64,000 nt of DNA, taken from NCBI GenBank assembly GCA_963838885.1, contig CAWITB010000004.1, forward strand, positions 147,819-211,818, written 5' to 3'. Positions 34,317 through 43,112 of this stretch are shown piece after piece. A program made the translations under genes and the position numbers. Source of the stretch: JAICMB01 sp963838885 (GTDB lineage Bacteria; Acidobacteriota; Terriglobia; Bryobacterales; Bryobacteraceae). The stretch's first letter is position 1. Every line of letters begins with the position of its first letter. The notes below the pieces were generated by a model. The model saw only the letters and a list, made by a program, of their open reading frames with translations. It searched no databases and had not been told where the DNA came from.

Positions 34317-35438
34317 TTAGCCGGCCGCGCCCGAGCTTTTCGTCTCTGCCGTCCCGGCGTGCGATGCCAGCGAAGCGGCGTCCCTTGGCGGCCGCTCATG
34401 CCGTTCGCTTTGCGATTTGTCGTGGATGGCGTGAACGCGATCGTCGAAGCGGCCAAAGATCATTTTACCGGCGGTGGTCTGGAGAACGCTGGTAACGGCG
34501 ATGTCGATGGTGCGCGAGATCATTCTCTTGGCATTGTCGACGACCACCATCGTTCCGTCATCGAGGTAGGCGACGCCCTGGTTGTACTCTTTGCCTTCCT
34601 TGAGAATAAAGACGCGCATGATCTCGCCCGGCAGAACGATGGGCTTCAGCGCATTGGCGAGCTCGTTGATGTTGAGGACCTCGACGCCGTGCAGTCCGGC
34701 GACTTTGTTGAGGTTGAAATCGTTGGTCACGATTTTGCAGTTGTAGACTTTGGCAAGCTCGATCAGCTTCATGTCCACTTCGCGGACATTGGGAAAATCG
34801 TCTTCGAAGATGCGCACGTTGAGATGCGTCAGCTTTTGAATGCGCTGCAGAATATCGAGACCGCGGCGGCCGCGGTTACGTTTCAGAGAATCGGAGGAAT
34901 CGGCGACCAACTGCAGCTCGCGCAGAACGAACTGCGGAATCACGAGAGTCCCTTCGAGGAAGCCGGTCTCCACGATATCGGCGATGCGTCCATCGATAAT
35001 TACGCTGGTGTCGAGGATTTTCAGGGCCTGCTCGGCGCGCACTTCGCCGCCGAAGAGGCCGCCCAGAGCCCCGAGATTGAGCATCTCTCCCTTGCTTGCG
35101 CCGACCACCAGTCCGACGTAAGCCATCCATAAAGAAAACGCAATTTCGATGAAGGCCACCGTGGCGGAGCTGCGCGGGTCGAAGTTCGCCAGCGCGCGGG
35201 AAAGTATAACGGAGACGAGGAAAGCGCCGGCCAATCCGAGCAGCGCTCCGAGCGCGGCTCCGAGGAGACGCGTCAGCGTGATTTTACGGATTTCCCGTTC
35301 GAAGAAGACAATGCCCAGGCCAACGGCCACGCCGGCCGCCGCTCCATACGGCGAAGCCAAGCCGAAGGGCTGCAAGTACCAAGCGGCGCAGCCTAGCAGC
35401 GCTATGAACAGCGTACGAAGTAAGAGCAGATTTTTCAC
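34317..35438 (-). CDS. PIN/TRAM-domain membrane protein (YacL-like)
   Basis: 373 aa, GTG start. Four N-terminal membrane helices (about 5-115) precede a PIN nuclease-fold domain with ILDTSVIIDGRIADI, FVLRELQ and VTNDFNLNKVA, which supplies the acidic residues. A TRAM RNA-binding domain follows (about 275-335; EGKEYNQGVAYLDDGTMVVV). The family is a putative membrane-bound ribonuclease. It is the first gene of the six-gene operon leading to ispD and ispF. Confidence 0.9.
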   Translation of the reverse strand: MKNLLLLRTLFIALLGCAAWYLQPFGLASPYGAAAGVAVGLGIVFFEREIRKITLTRLLGAALGALLGLAGAFLVSVILSRALANFDPRSSATVAFIEIAFSLWMAYVGLVVGASKGEMLNLGALGGLFGGEVRAEQALKILDTSVIIDGRIADIVETGFLEGTLVIPQFVLRELQLVADSSDSLKRNRGRRGLDILQRIQKLTHLNVRIFEDDFPNVREVDMKLIELAKVYNCKIVTNDFNLNKVAGLHGVEVLNINELANALKPIVLPGEIMRVFILKEGKEYNQGVAYLDDGTMVVVDNAKRMISRTIDIAVTSVLQTTAGKMIFGRFDDRVHAIHDKSQSERHERPPRDAASLASHAGTAETKSSGAAG

Positions 35439-35650
35439 CGCGTTACCCCAGAGAGCGGTCTCGCGCGCACGATCAAAACGCGCTGAAACGGCGCGACATA
35501 CAGCGCATTGAGTATATCACCGATGGAGAGGGAACGACAGGAGAAGAGAATCGCCGGGTCCGAAACGATGTGGCAGGAGAATGTTTGGAGGGGGAAGAGA
35601 GAGAGTGGGGCGAGCGCTCGAGATAGCGCCGCTCGAGGATGGCGCCGGAA

Positions 35651-36148
35651 TTAAAGCGCCTTGGCGAGCTCTTCGGCGAATGCGCTATGCGGCCCTTGAT
35701 GAGCCTGGTTCGGCCGTTTATGCTTCTTTCCACCGCGCTCGCGACGTCCGTTGCGTTCGGCGGGCGCATGCTGCTGCCGCGGCGCCATCGTTTGTGTTTG
35801 CGCCTGCGTGGGTGGCGCCACTTGGGTGGGCGCTTGCACTTGAGGTTGCATTGAGACCGGTTGAGGCGCGCTCTTCACCGGCGCCGGTTGCCGCGATTTC
35901 GGTGGTTGCGCTTGATTGGCGCGCAGGAGGCGGTCTTCGAGAGGGGCGCGGTCAAACCGCCGGATGATCGAATTCATCTCTTCCGAGTTCGGCGCGTCGA
36001 TGAACGCGAAGCCCTTCGATTCTTGCGTTTCGGGGTTGCGGATGACTTTGACATCGTCGAAGACGAGGCTCTCGGCGTTGAGCCAGCCCTTGATGTCATC
36101 CTTCGTCACCCAGACAGGTAGATTTCCGAGAAAGACAGTAAAGCTCAT
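35651..36148 (-). CDS. RRM RNA-binding protein with Pro/Gln-rich tail
   Basis: 165 aa, ATG start. A single RRM domain fills residues 1-82, with TVFLGNLPVWVTKDDI as RNP2 and KGFAFIDAP as the RNP1 equivalent. A low-complexity Gln/Pro linker (about 85-130) leads to a basic NGRRERGGKKHKRPNQ segment. Small RRM proteins of this kind bind RNA in cyanobacteria and Acidobacteriota and are often cold induced. Confidence 0.9.
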   Translation of the reverse strand: MSFTVFLGNLPVWVTKDDIKGWLNAESLVFDDVKVIRNPETQESKGFAFIDAPNSEEMNSIIRRFDRAPLEDRLLRANQAQPPKSRQPAPVKSAPQPVSMQPQVQAPTQVAPPTQAQTQTMAPRQQHAPAERNGRRERGGKKHKRPNQAHQGPHSAFAEELAKAL

Positions 36149-36327
36149 TCGTTCTTGTTATTAGCTCCGTGATTTAGGGATTTTGGGGATTTGCTTCGCG
36201 GATGCGATCCATGAAAGCTGTATTGATGTTATCACAGGGCGGCCTTCGGAGCAAACTCGAAATTGCGTGTAACTCTCTCTCACAAAAGGAAAAGAAAGTT
36301 TTGGATTGGTGCTACCGGGAATCCGGA

Positions 36328-37501
36328 TCAGGCCGGCGCGGTGGCTCGCGCCAGCGCCCCCGTCGCATATACCTCTTGGGCTGCCGCCACGGACGATCCA
36401 AATCGCACCGGAACGTCGAGCGCGCCGAGGACGATCTCGATCTGCGCCAGCAAGGAGAACAGATCCGGGAAATCGTAATAGCCGATGTGCGCGATGCGGA
36501 ACATGTGCCCTTTCATGCTCCCTTGGCCGTCCGTCAGAACGGAGCCGAAGCGTTTGCGAAGTTCTTTCACGATTACCCCGGAATCGATCCCCCGATGTGG
36601 CCGAACCGCGGTGACGCAATTGGACGGCGAGAGCGGAGCAAACAGTTCGAGCCCGAGTTCCACAACCCCGGCGCGAGTGGCCGCCGCCAGTTGCCGCGCA
36701 TTCTCGATCAGCTTGGCCATGCCCAGGCGTTTGATGTATTGCAACGCTTCGTGCAAGGCGAGGACGACCGCTACGGCCGGAGTGCGGCTGGGCTCGCCGT
36801 TGGCGGCGGCGTGGCGCTCCTTTTTCAGGTCGAAATAGTAGCGCGGCAACCGCGCGGTCTCGTTCAACGCCCACGCCTTGGAGACTGAGTGAAATGAATG
36901 CCATTCCCGGGGGCACCATGAAAGCCTTTTGTGAACCGCCGATGACGACGTCGAGGCCCCAACCATCGATGTCGAGCGGCTGCGTGCCGAGGCCCGTGAT
37001 GGCATCGAGGACGAAAATGGCGTCGCTTTTGCGAATCGCCGCTGCCATGCCTTGAACATCGTGCATCGCGCCGGTGGAGGTTTCGGACGCCTGCGCGAAT
37101 ACTCCCCGGACGCCCGGATTTTCGCGCAAAGCCTGCGCCACCCGCTCGGGCGCGACCACGTCTCCGTATGGCGCTTCGAGAACAATTGCATCGAGCCCGT
37201 AGGCGCGCGTGATCTCGACCCAGCGCTCGCCGAATTTGCCGGCCGAACAGACCACGACCCGGTCGCCGGCCGAGAAAAGATTCGAGACCGAAGCCTCCAT
37301 TGCGCCGGTGCCGGAGGAGACCAGCGGAAGCACGTCGTTAGCCGTCCCGAACACCTCTTTGAGATCGGCGAGAACCTCACGATAAATGCGGCTGAAATCC
37401 TCGGCGCGGTGATGGACGTCCGACCCGAGCATGGCATGCAGGGCGGGGGGGTAGAGCGGAGTCGGACCGGGAGTAAAAAGGCGTTGTTTTTTGAGATGCA
37501 T
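36328..37501 (-). CDS. Class V PLP aminotransferase, +1 frameshift
   Basis: The frame from 37501 begins MHLKKQRLFTPGPTPLYPPA and runs through VLPLVSSGTGAMEASVSNLF and VVIGGSQKAFMVPPGMAF, whose Lys binds PLP. It then loses sense near 36884. The next frame continues SKAWALNETARLPRYYFDLK and ends at 36328 after MKGHMFRIAHIGYYDF. Deleting one T restores a ~390-residue enzyme of the alanine-glyoxylate/serine-pyruvate aminotransferase group (soluble hydrogenase 42-kDa subunit type). It may serve in serine or photorespiratory-like metabolism. Confidence 0.87.
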
Positions 37502-37594
37502 CGCGCGCGAGGAATCACCCAGAATAACAGTTCGGGCGCTGCCGGCCGCGATTGCGGCTGTGCAGCGCCCGTCTCGGAGTATGTTGGCCGGCTT

Positions 37595-38599
37595 CTAGCG
37601 ATGCTCGTCGCGGCGTCCGCCGCCGCGCTGCTCATGGCCGCGGAATTCGTGATGCTCCACGCGCGGGCCTTCAAAATGCGGCACGCCGCGGTCGTAAGGA
37701 TGTACATACACACCCCGGTTCTGGTAAGTGCGCACCCAGGGGTGGCCGCCGATAATTACGTCGTGCGTGCGCCATCCAAATCTGGCGCCTCCCCAGCCGA
37801 ACGGGGCGAATCCGCCGCCTACATAAATACGCGGTCCGAATGAGATCGCCCCTCCCACGAAGAAGCCGGGGCGGGGTGGCGCGAACACGACATAGGGGTC
37901 GTATTGCGGTACCAGAATATAACCGGGATCCGTCGGCTGAATCTGAATATCGCCGGGTTGATAAACGACGTTTTCCTGCGCGTTGGGGCGAAGATACCCG
38001 TAGCTGTAGGACCTCTGCCGTTCCCGCTGAACGGCATCCATGACGTCCGGCCGTTGGTTCAGCACCGCGTTCCCGAGCGCCTGCGTCCAGCCCATGTCGC
38101 CGGCCATCATGCTCAACACCGATGGGAAGGGCAGCAATGCCAGCACGCTGGCATCCCACGGGAGACGGTCTTCGCTAATCCCGTTGGCGAGCGCGTCGCC
38201 TTTCAAAGAACTGTGCTGGCCGGCCCAATTCGCCGCATCCGGAATTTCGTTCCAGTAGGTGGATGCGGTCATGACCTGAGCGAGCAGGGGATCGGGATAC
38301 AACGCGATGCGCTGCACCAACCCGTCCAACTGCCCCGGACTCATCATGGGACCGGGACCTTGGTTATACCCCTGCGGGGGCGCATTGTACGCGGGCTGCT
38401 GTGGATAGCCTTGTTGGGGCGGATAGCCCTGCTGCGGTGGATAACCTTGCTGGGGCGCACCTTGCTGCGGTGGATAACCTTGTTGTGGGGGCGGCGGATA
38501 GCCTTGCTGAGGGGGCGGATAGGCAGGCTGCTGGGCCCAAGCCGCTAGCGCCAGAAAAGCGGCTGCGGCCGCGCCCCCGATCATGGTGCGTTTTCTCAT
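37595..38599 (-). CDS. Exported DUF3300 protein with QQGYPP repeats
   Basis: 334 aa starting MRKRTMIGGAAAAAFLALAAW at 38599, preceded by a GGAGG site. After the signal peptide comes a low-complexity tract (residues about 23-80) of tandem QQGYPPQ-type units. A DUF3300 domain follows: LDGLVQRIALYPDPLLAQVM, SVLALLPFPSVLSMMAGDM and IQIQPTDPGYILVPQYDPYV. The C-terminus is Gly/His/Arg-rich. It is predicted periplasmic or outer-membrane associated; the function of the family is unknown. Confidence 0.9.
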   Translation of the reverse strand: MRKRTMIGGAAAAAFLALAAWAQQPAYPPPQQGYPPPPQQGYPPQQGAPQQGYPPQQGYPPQQGYPQQPAYNAPPQGYNQGPGPMMSPGQLDGLVQRIALYPDPLLAQVMTASTYWNEIPDAANWAGQHSSLKGDALANGISEDRLPWDASVLALLPFPSVLSMMAGDMGWTQALGNAVLNQRPDVMDAVQRERQRSYSYGYLRPNAQENVVYQPGDIQIQPTDPGYILVPQYDPYVVFAPPRPGFFVGGAISFGPRIYVGGGFAPFGWGGARFGWRTHDVIIGGHPWVRTYQNRGVYVHPYDRGVPHFEGPRVEHHEFRGHEQRGGGRRDEHR

Positions 38600-38673
38600 T
38601 TTTCCTCCTTCTCCATATTGGATGACGCACCGCACGCCCGGCAGTTGCTTAAGGTTCCTAAACCCGCGTCCTA

Positions 38674-39795
38674 TTAGGCCGCCTCCTTGGCGGCCAGCGC
38701 ACGGGCCGTATCGTACGTTGTCACAAGCTGCAGCACACATAGCTCCTCGCGCCGCAAGGCATGGGGATCCGTCTCGTTAGGGCACTTCTTCAGGACGTCA
38801 AAAAGGCTGCCGTTGAGGTAGGCTTCGATTACCGCGGGATGAACATAATAGTTTCTGCACGTCGATGGTTTATTCCCAAGCTTCGCCGCCGCGGCCTTAA
38901 CGGCGGTCAATATGTTCTTTTTTGCCTCGGTATCCGAAGTTGCAGGCCCGGTCTGCTCGAGTTCCAACGCGGTCAGGCCGGTACCCACCCAGGTGCGGAA
39001 ATCCTTGGCGGTGAACTCCTCCCCGGTGATCTCGCGCAGGTAGGCGTTGACGTCCTCCGAATCGATCTTCGCAACCTCACCGGCTTCATCCACGAAATGA
39101 AACAGCTCGTGGCCGGGGATCTCCTGGCATTCGCGCAGGATCTTGGCGAGCTTGCGGTCGGTCAACACGACGTCGTGCAGTAATCCGCTCTTTCCGCGGA
39201 AATGGAAACGCAGCTTGTAACCGGTAATGTCTACATGCTTCTCCTGCATGGTCGTAAGGCCATATGAGTTGTTCGTTTTGGCGTACTCCTCGTTCCCGAT
39301 GCGGATAGCGGTGCGCTCGAGTAGGCGGACCACCGTCGCCAGAATCTTCTCTTTAGGCATCCCGGGCAGATCCAGATCGCGCCGCACGCGCTCGCGAATG
39401 GCGGGCATGGCCGTGCCAAACGCCGCCATGCGGCTGAATTTGGTGGCATCGCGAACGGCGCGGTAGAGAGGATGATAGCGGTATTGTTTGCGGCCGCGAT
39501 CATCGCGCCCGACGGCCTGCAAATGGCCATGCTTGAGAGGGCAGATCCAAACGCTGGTCCAGGCCGGCGGGATTACGAGCGATCGAATGCGCTTCAGAGT
39601 GTCGGGATCCTTGACCGTACTGCCGTCCGCATCCAGGTAAATGAAGCCCTTGCCGGCGCGCTTGCGGACGATCCCGGGCTGCTCGTCTGTGACGTAGCGC
39701 AGACCGGCAACTCGCGCCGATTCATAAGGATCCTGCGGCAATGCCGCGGTTTTCGAACGTTTCCTTGAAGCCGTCACAAGCATAATCATTCGCAC
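38674..39795 (-). CDS. DNA topoisomerase IB (poxvirus-like)
   Basis: 373 aa from the GTG at 39795 (in-frame ATG at 39789). The N-terminal domain contains RKRAGKGFIYLDADGS and LVIPPAWTSVWI. The catalytic core shows RTAIRIGNEEYAKTNNSYGL, FRGKSG, FTAKDFRTWVGTGL and CRNYYVHPAVIEAY with the nucleophilic Tyr. It relaxes supercoils through a 3'-phosphotyrosyl link. Bacterial copies are sporadic and often spread by transfer. Confidence 0.93.
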   Translation of the reverse strand: MRMIMLVTASRKRSKTAALPQDPYESARVAGLRYVTDEQPGIVRKRAGKGFIYLDADGSTVKDPDTLKRIRSLVIPPAWTSVWICPLKHGHLQAVGRDDRGRKQYRYHPLYRAVRDATKFSRMAAFGTAMPAIRERVRRDLDLPGMPKEKILATVVRLLERTAIRIGNEEYAKTNNSYGLTTMQEKHVDITGYKLRFHFRGKSGLLHDVVLTDRKLAKILRECQEIPGHELFHFVDEAGEVAKIDSEDVNAYLREITGEEFTAKDFRTWVGTGLTALELEQTGPATSDTEAKKNILTAVKAAAAKLGNKPSTCRNYYVHPAVIEAYLNGSLFDVLKKCPNETDPHALRREELCVLQLVTTYDTARALAAKEAA

Positions 39796-39860
39796 TCGGG
39801 TGCAATTGTAAGTCCAATTACTGTGATGCCGGACAGACGCCCTCGGCTACAATACCCGGC

Positions 39861-40626
39861 ATGGAGCCTGTTAAACCGATAATCACCAGCAGCACGGGAC
39901 TTGTAACCAAAGAAGTAGAGATACCTTCTTCGCAAGGTCCCATTCCGGGATACTGGGCCATGCCGGCGGACGGGACGAACTTCCCGGTCATGCTGGTGGT
40001 GCAGGAGATTTTCGGCGTCAACGACCACATCAAGGATGTTTGCCGGCGCTTCGCCCATCTCGGGATATCTGGCTATCGCGCCGGAATTGTTCGCCCGCTA
40101 TGCGGATGTCTCACAGATCGCCAATGTTCAAGAGATCGTGAAGAACGTGGCGTCGAAGATTCCCGACCGCGACGTCATGCTCGATCTGGACATGGCGGTC
40201 GACATGGCGGCCGCTACGGGCAACGCGGATGTTTCGCGGCTGGGAATCATTGGGTTCTGCTGGGGTGGCCGCATTGCGTGGTTTTATGCCGCACACAGCT
40301 CCAGGCTGAAGGCGGCGGCCGCGTTTTACGGACAGCTCGAAGGGGAGACCAACATGTTTCGCGCGCGCAAAGCTATCGATCTGGCCGCGGAGATGAAAGC
40401 TCCCGTGATCGGATTTTATGGCGCCGAGGACGCGAGCATTCCGGTGGCCCAGGTGTCAAAGATGCGAGCCGCTCTGGCCGAGGCGGGCAAGGACTGCGAG
40501 ATCGTCGTTTACCCGGATGCGGGTCACGCCTTCTTCGCCGACTACCGGCCCAGCTATCGACAAGCCGCGGCCGAGGATGCGTGGACGCGCGCGCTGGCAT
40601 GGTTCCGGGCACACGGCGCGGCGTAG
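39861..40626 (+). CDS. Dienelactone hydrolase family protein, +1 frameshift
   Basis: From the ATG at 39861 the frame reads VEIPSSQGPIPGYWAMPADG and VMLVVQEIFGVNDHIKDVCR, then loses sense at CTCGGGATATC near 40062. One frame over, GYLAIAPELFARYADV continues to a stop at 40626. One G too many in GGG explains it. The corrected ~255-residue alpha/beta hydrolase has the Cys nucleophile in IGFCWGGR and His in YPDAGHAFF. Relatives open dienelactone or act on other esters. A TAT-type signal is absent. Confidence 0.85.
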
Positions 40627-40819
40627 AGAGCCGCCTGTGCGGCCTTGCCTCGTTCCAAGCGTTAAAGTCGTATCCTGTTCAGGCGGAGTTTTGAGGGTTC
40701 AGGTCAGTCGTAACTCCCGTCCTGTTCAACTCCGCGCTGATCGTCACTGGCGATCCGTCCGAGTCCGTTGGGCGTCACGCGCAATCGTTTGCCCGCGACC
40801 CTGGCCCGCCACCGTGTAA

Positions 40820-41383
40820 CTAATACAGGGGCTCCCTCTCACCTGAAGCAGTTAAAATAAGATCTCCAGAGACTGTACCGTTCAATCTCCGAGCAGGGGG
40901 AACGGAGGGATTTCCCGGGTACGTATTGCCGTCGAAGCGAAGTTCTGCTTCGTATCCCGGCTGCGTGCTTCCTCCCTGAACGCGAACTGCAATATCGTGC
41001 CATCCATTCGACGTGTGAGGCAGAACGTAAATTGGAGGTCGCGTTATCGTAATCCTTGAGACGACGCGGTATGACGAGCCCGCCCGAGCTAATATCAACG
41101 TGAGGCATCCACCACTTCCGCACCATACACTGCCAGTAACATAAACAATGACCTCGGGTCTGCCATCAGCGTTAAGATCCACAAACGCCTCACGGTACTG
41201 CGTATCTTTGTCATGTCTCGGTAGCGAACCTGCCAGGTAGCTTTGAAGAAACACTCTCAGCGATTGCTTTGCCGATGGCGCAGTGGACGCTTCGTTCCGT
41301 TCTGGTCTGGCCACCTGGGATACAGAGTTCCTAAAGCAGATCAACCCGAGAAGTAATGACAATATCGAAGTTGGCAACCGCAT
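40820..41383 (-). CDS. Exported protein, candidate immunity/lysozyme inhibitor
   Basis: 187 aa, ATG at 41383 with AGGAAGG upstream. The N-terminus (TSILSLLLGLICF) is a signal peptide or anchor. The mature part has AFVDLNADGRPEVIVYVTGS followed by WCGSGGC, a likely disulfide, and beta-rich segments (YVLPHTSNGWHDIAVRVQGG). It starts only 13 bases after the end of the RHS remnant with a lysozyme-like C-terminus, the place where immunity genes lie. Immunity function is inferred from position and export only. Confidence 0.6.
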   Translation of the reverse strand: MRLPTSILSLLLGLICFRNSVSQVARPERNEASTAPSAKQSLRVFLQSYLAGSLPRHDKDTQYREAFVDLNADGRPEVIVYVTGSVWCGSGGCLTLILARAGSSYRVVSRITITRPPIYVLPHTSNGWHDIAVRVQGGSTQPGYEAELRFDGNTYPGNPSVPPARRLNGTVSGDLILTASGEREPLY

Positions 41384-41396
41384 GATGCCCTTCCTT

Positions 41397-42516
41397 CTAG
41401 TGGAAGCAGTCCATCAGGTCCATGACATTATTTCCATAATTATTATGGGTTGTCCCTACATCTATCGTGTTTGGACTTCCACTGATGTTACTCTGTGCCG
41501 AAGTTATATGAGGCCGCCGTCGCCTGCAAGAGCTGTGATGGAGTGAAATTTGGGTGGGCCGCAGCCAAAGCGTTGTAATTGTTTGCCAGTATGGTTGCCG
41601 CCCAGTTTGCCGCCCAAACCAGGTCGCTTGCCTGAGCAGCCGTCACGCCCGGATTTTGGCCGAGATCAATCTGAAAAATCCCCACACCCTGCCCGCCCTG
41701 CTGATTGATGTTTTCAAACCCGCTCTCCCGGATGGCTACCGCGGATAAAAGCGCATAACCATCCATCGTTCCGCCCAACGTAAGGCCCGCCGAACCAGCT
41801 GCGCCTGCGAGGATGCCTTGGACACCTCCCGCGCGGGCCAATGCATCAAGACGCTGCTGCGCGTTATAGTTTGCATCGAGAAGTAATAAGTCTGTTGCCC
41901 CGCGCAGCCGCCATAGCTCCATCCGGTTATTGGATACTGCACCGTATACGAGCACCCATAAATCCGCTTGTTGCGCGCGTCATAGCCATATCCCGACACC
42001 GACGCGGCGCCCGTCATGCGGTTCTCCGCATCATAGTTTAGATATAACGTCGGCAGTCCCACGTTGGGCGTGAACTGCGTCACGTTTCCGTTCGCGTCCA
42101 CCGGACCCATTTGGTTGCTCCCCGGCGCGGCCGTTCCCGTCCACGGCAGCGCCATCGTCGGCGTCACCGGCTTGGACGTCAGATTCCCGACTGGTCGAGG
42201 TCCTCGCCACATAGGCGTGCAGCGTGTGATTTTGGCCGTCCTTGAGGCTGGGCGGCGTGTTATAGGCTCAGCCGTAGTTGCCGGTCCCCATGTGCAGGGC
42301 GTACAGGTCCGGCCGGTAAATATTCGCGTTCACCCTGTCGATCAGCGTCGTCCCATCGTACAAATCTACCCACATGGGGGCATTGGGATTGTTTGCGTCC
42401 CAGGCCCAGCCCCACAGCGCGCTGCAGTTGGCGGCGTCGAAATTACCTTGATAATTCTGCGCCCGCGCCGCGAAAACAACCGTGGCGGCCAGCGCCAATC
42501 TCAAGATCCATTTCAT
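41397..42516 (-). pseudogene. RHS-type protein with lysozyme-like C-terminus, decayed
   Basis: From the ATG at 42516: signal peptide WILRLALAATVVFAARAQ, then NCSALWGWAWDANNPNAPM and HMGTGNYG. A TGA then stands where AYNTPPSLKDGQNHTLHAYV shows the frame should go on (TGG to TGA likely). A further shift leads to RHS sequence (PVDANGNVTQFTPNVG; LYLNYDAENRMTGA; YGYDARNKRIYG). Another shift, probably with lost RHS core, leads to ARAGGVQGILAG and a lysozyme-like domain: LLSAVAIRESGFENI, GVGIFQIDLGQNPG, AASYNFGT. A last shift gives SGSPNTIDVGTTHNNYGNNV and the stop at 41397. Confidence 0.75.
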
Positions 42517-42933
42517 GGCAGCCGCACCTCGAAGCGCGAAAAGTCGAAGTTCTTTTTGTGTTTCTGAAATTCCGCCAGGGCGTCGTCGCGCTTGTCCTTG
42601 CCTTTCAGAAAGGCTTTAACGGAAGCGTCGGCTAGAATCTGCTGGAACGCGGCGCGATTGGTCGCGACGAATTCGACAAGCGCAAACTGGTGGTCATCGC
42701 TTTCGACGAAATTAAACGCCAGAATTCCGGCGCGGGATGCGGCATTCATCTGGCTGGGGACGGGCGCGTATATGGGCCGCCGCGGATCGTCCCTGGTCCC
42801 TTTCCCCGTGAACGGCACGACCGCGAGCACGCGCTCATAGGTGTTGCGGGGATCGACCTTGTGTTGCGCGACGGCGGTTTGCGCCGTCAAGAAGAAAACA
42901 CAATACCGCCGGATTCCGAAGAAAGCGGACCAT
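42513..42933 (-). CDS. Small exported protein upstream of RHS remnant, +1 frameshift
   Basis: From 42933, after ATAGGAGACGAA, the frame begins MVRFLRNPAVLCFLL; one base later in frame the sequence continues TAQTAVAQHKVDPRNTYERV. Dropping one G near 42891 joins them into a perfect signal peptide ending in AVAQ. The mature ~115 residues are basic (FLKGKDKRDDALAEFQKHKK). If read without correction, the gene would start at a TTG (42890) and lack export. It overlaps the RHS gene by four bases (ATGA). Unknown function. Confidence 0.6.
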
Positions 42934-43112
42934 TTCGTCTCCTATTTATCAGCCGCTGAACAGCCGCCGTGTCGAGGTTATAAGAGACTCTAGATCAAAT
43001 AAAAATATCTGTAAATACCCCGCGAGGGGTAACGAGAGGTAATGCCTGAATATGAGCCCGACAACCGCGCGACTCACGGTGGCGAGCCACCATCCTTGCC
43101 ATAATAGCGGCA

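Noticed and set aside
38360..38540. Tandem short repeats that could suggest a CRISPR or minisatellite.
   Set aside because: They encode the in-frame QQGYPP units of the DUF3300 protein; there are no unique spacers.
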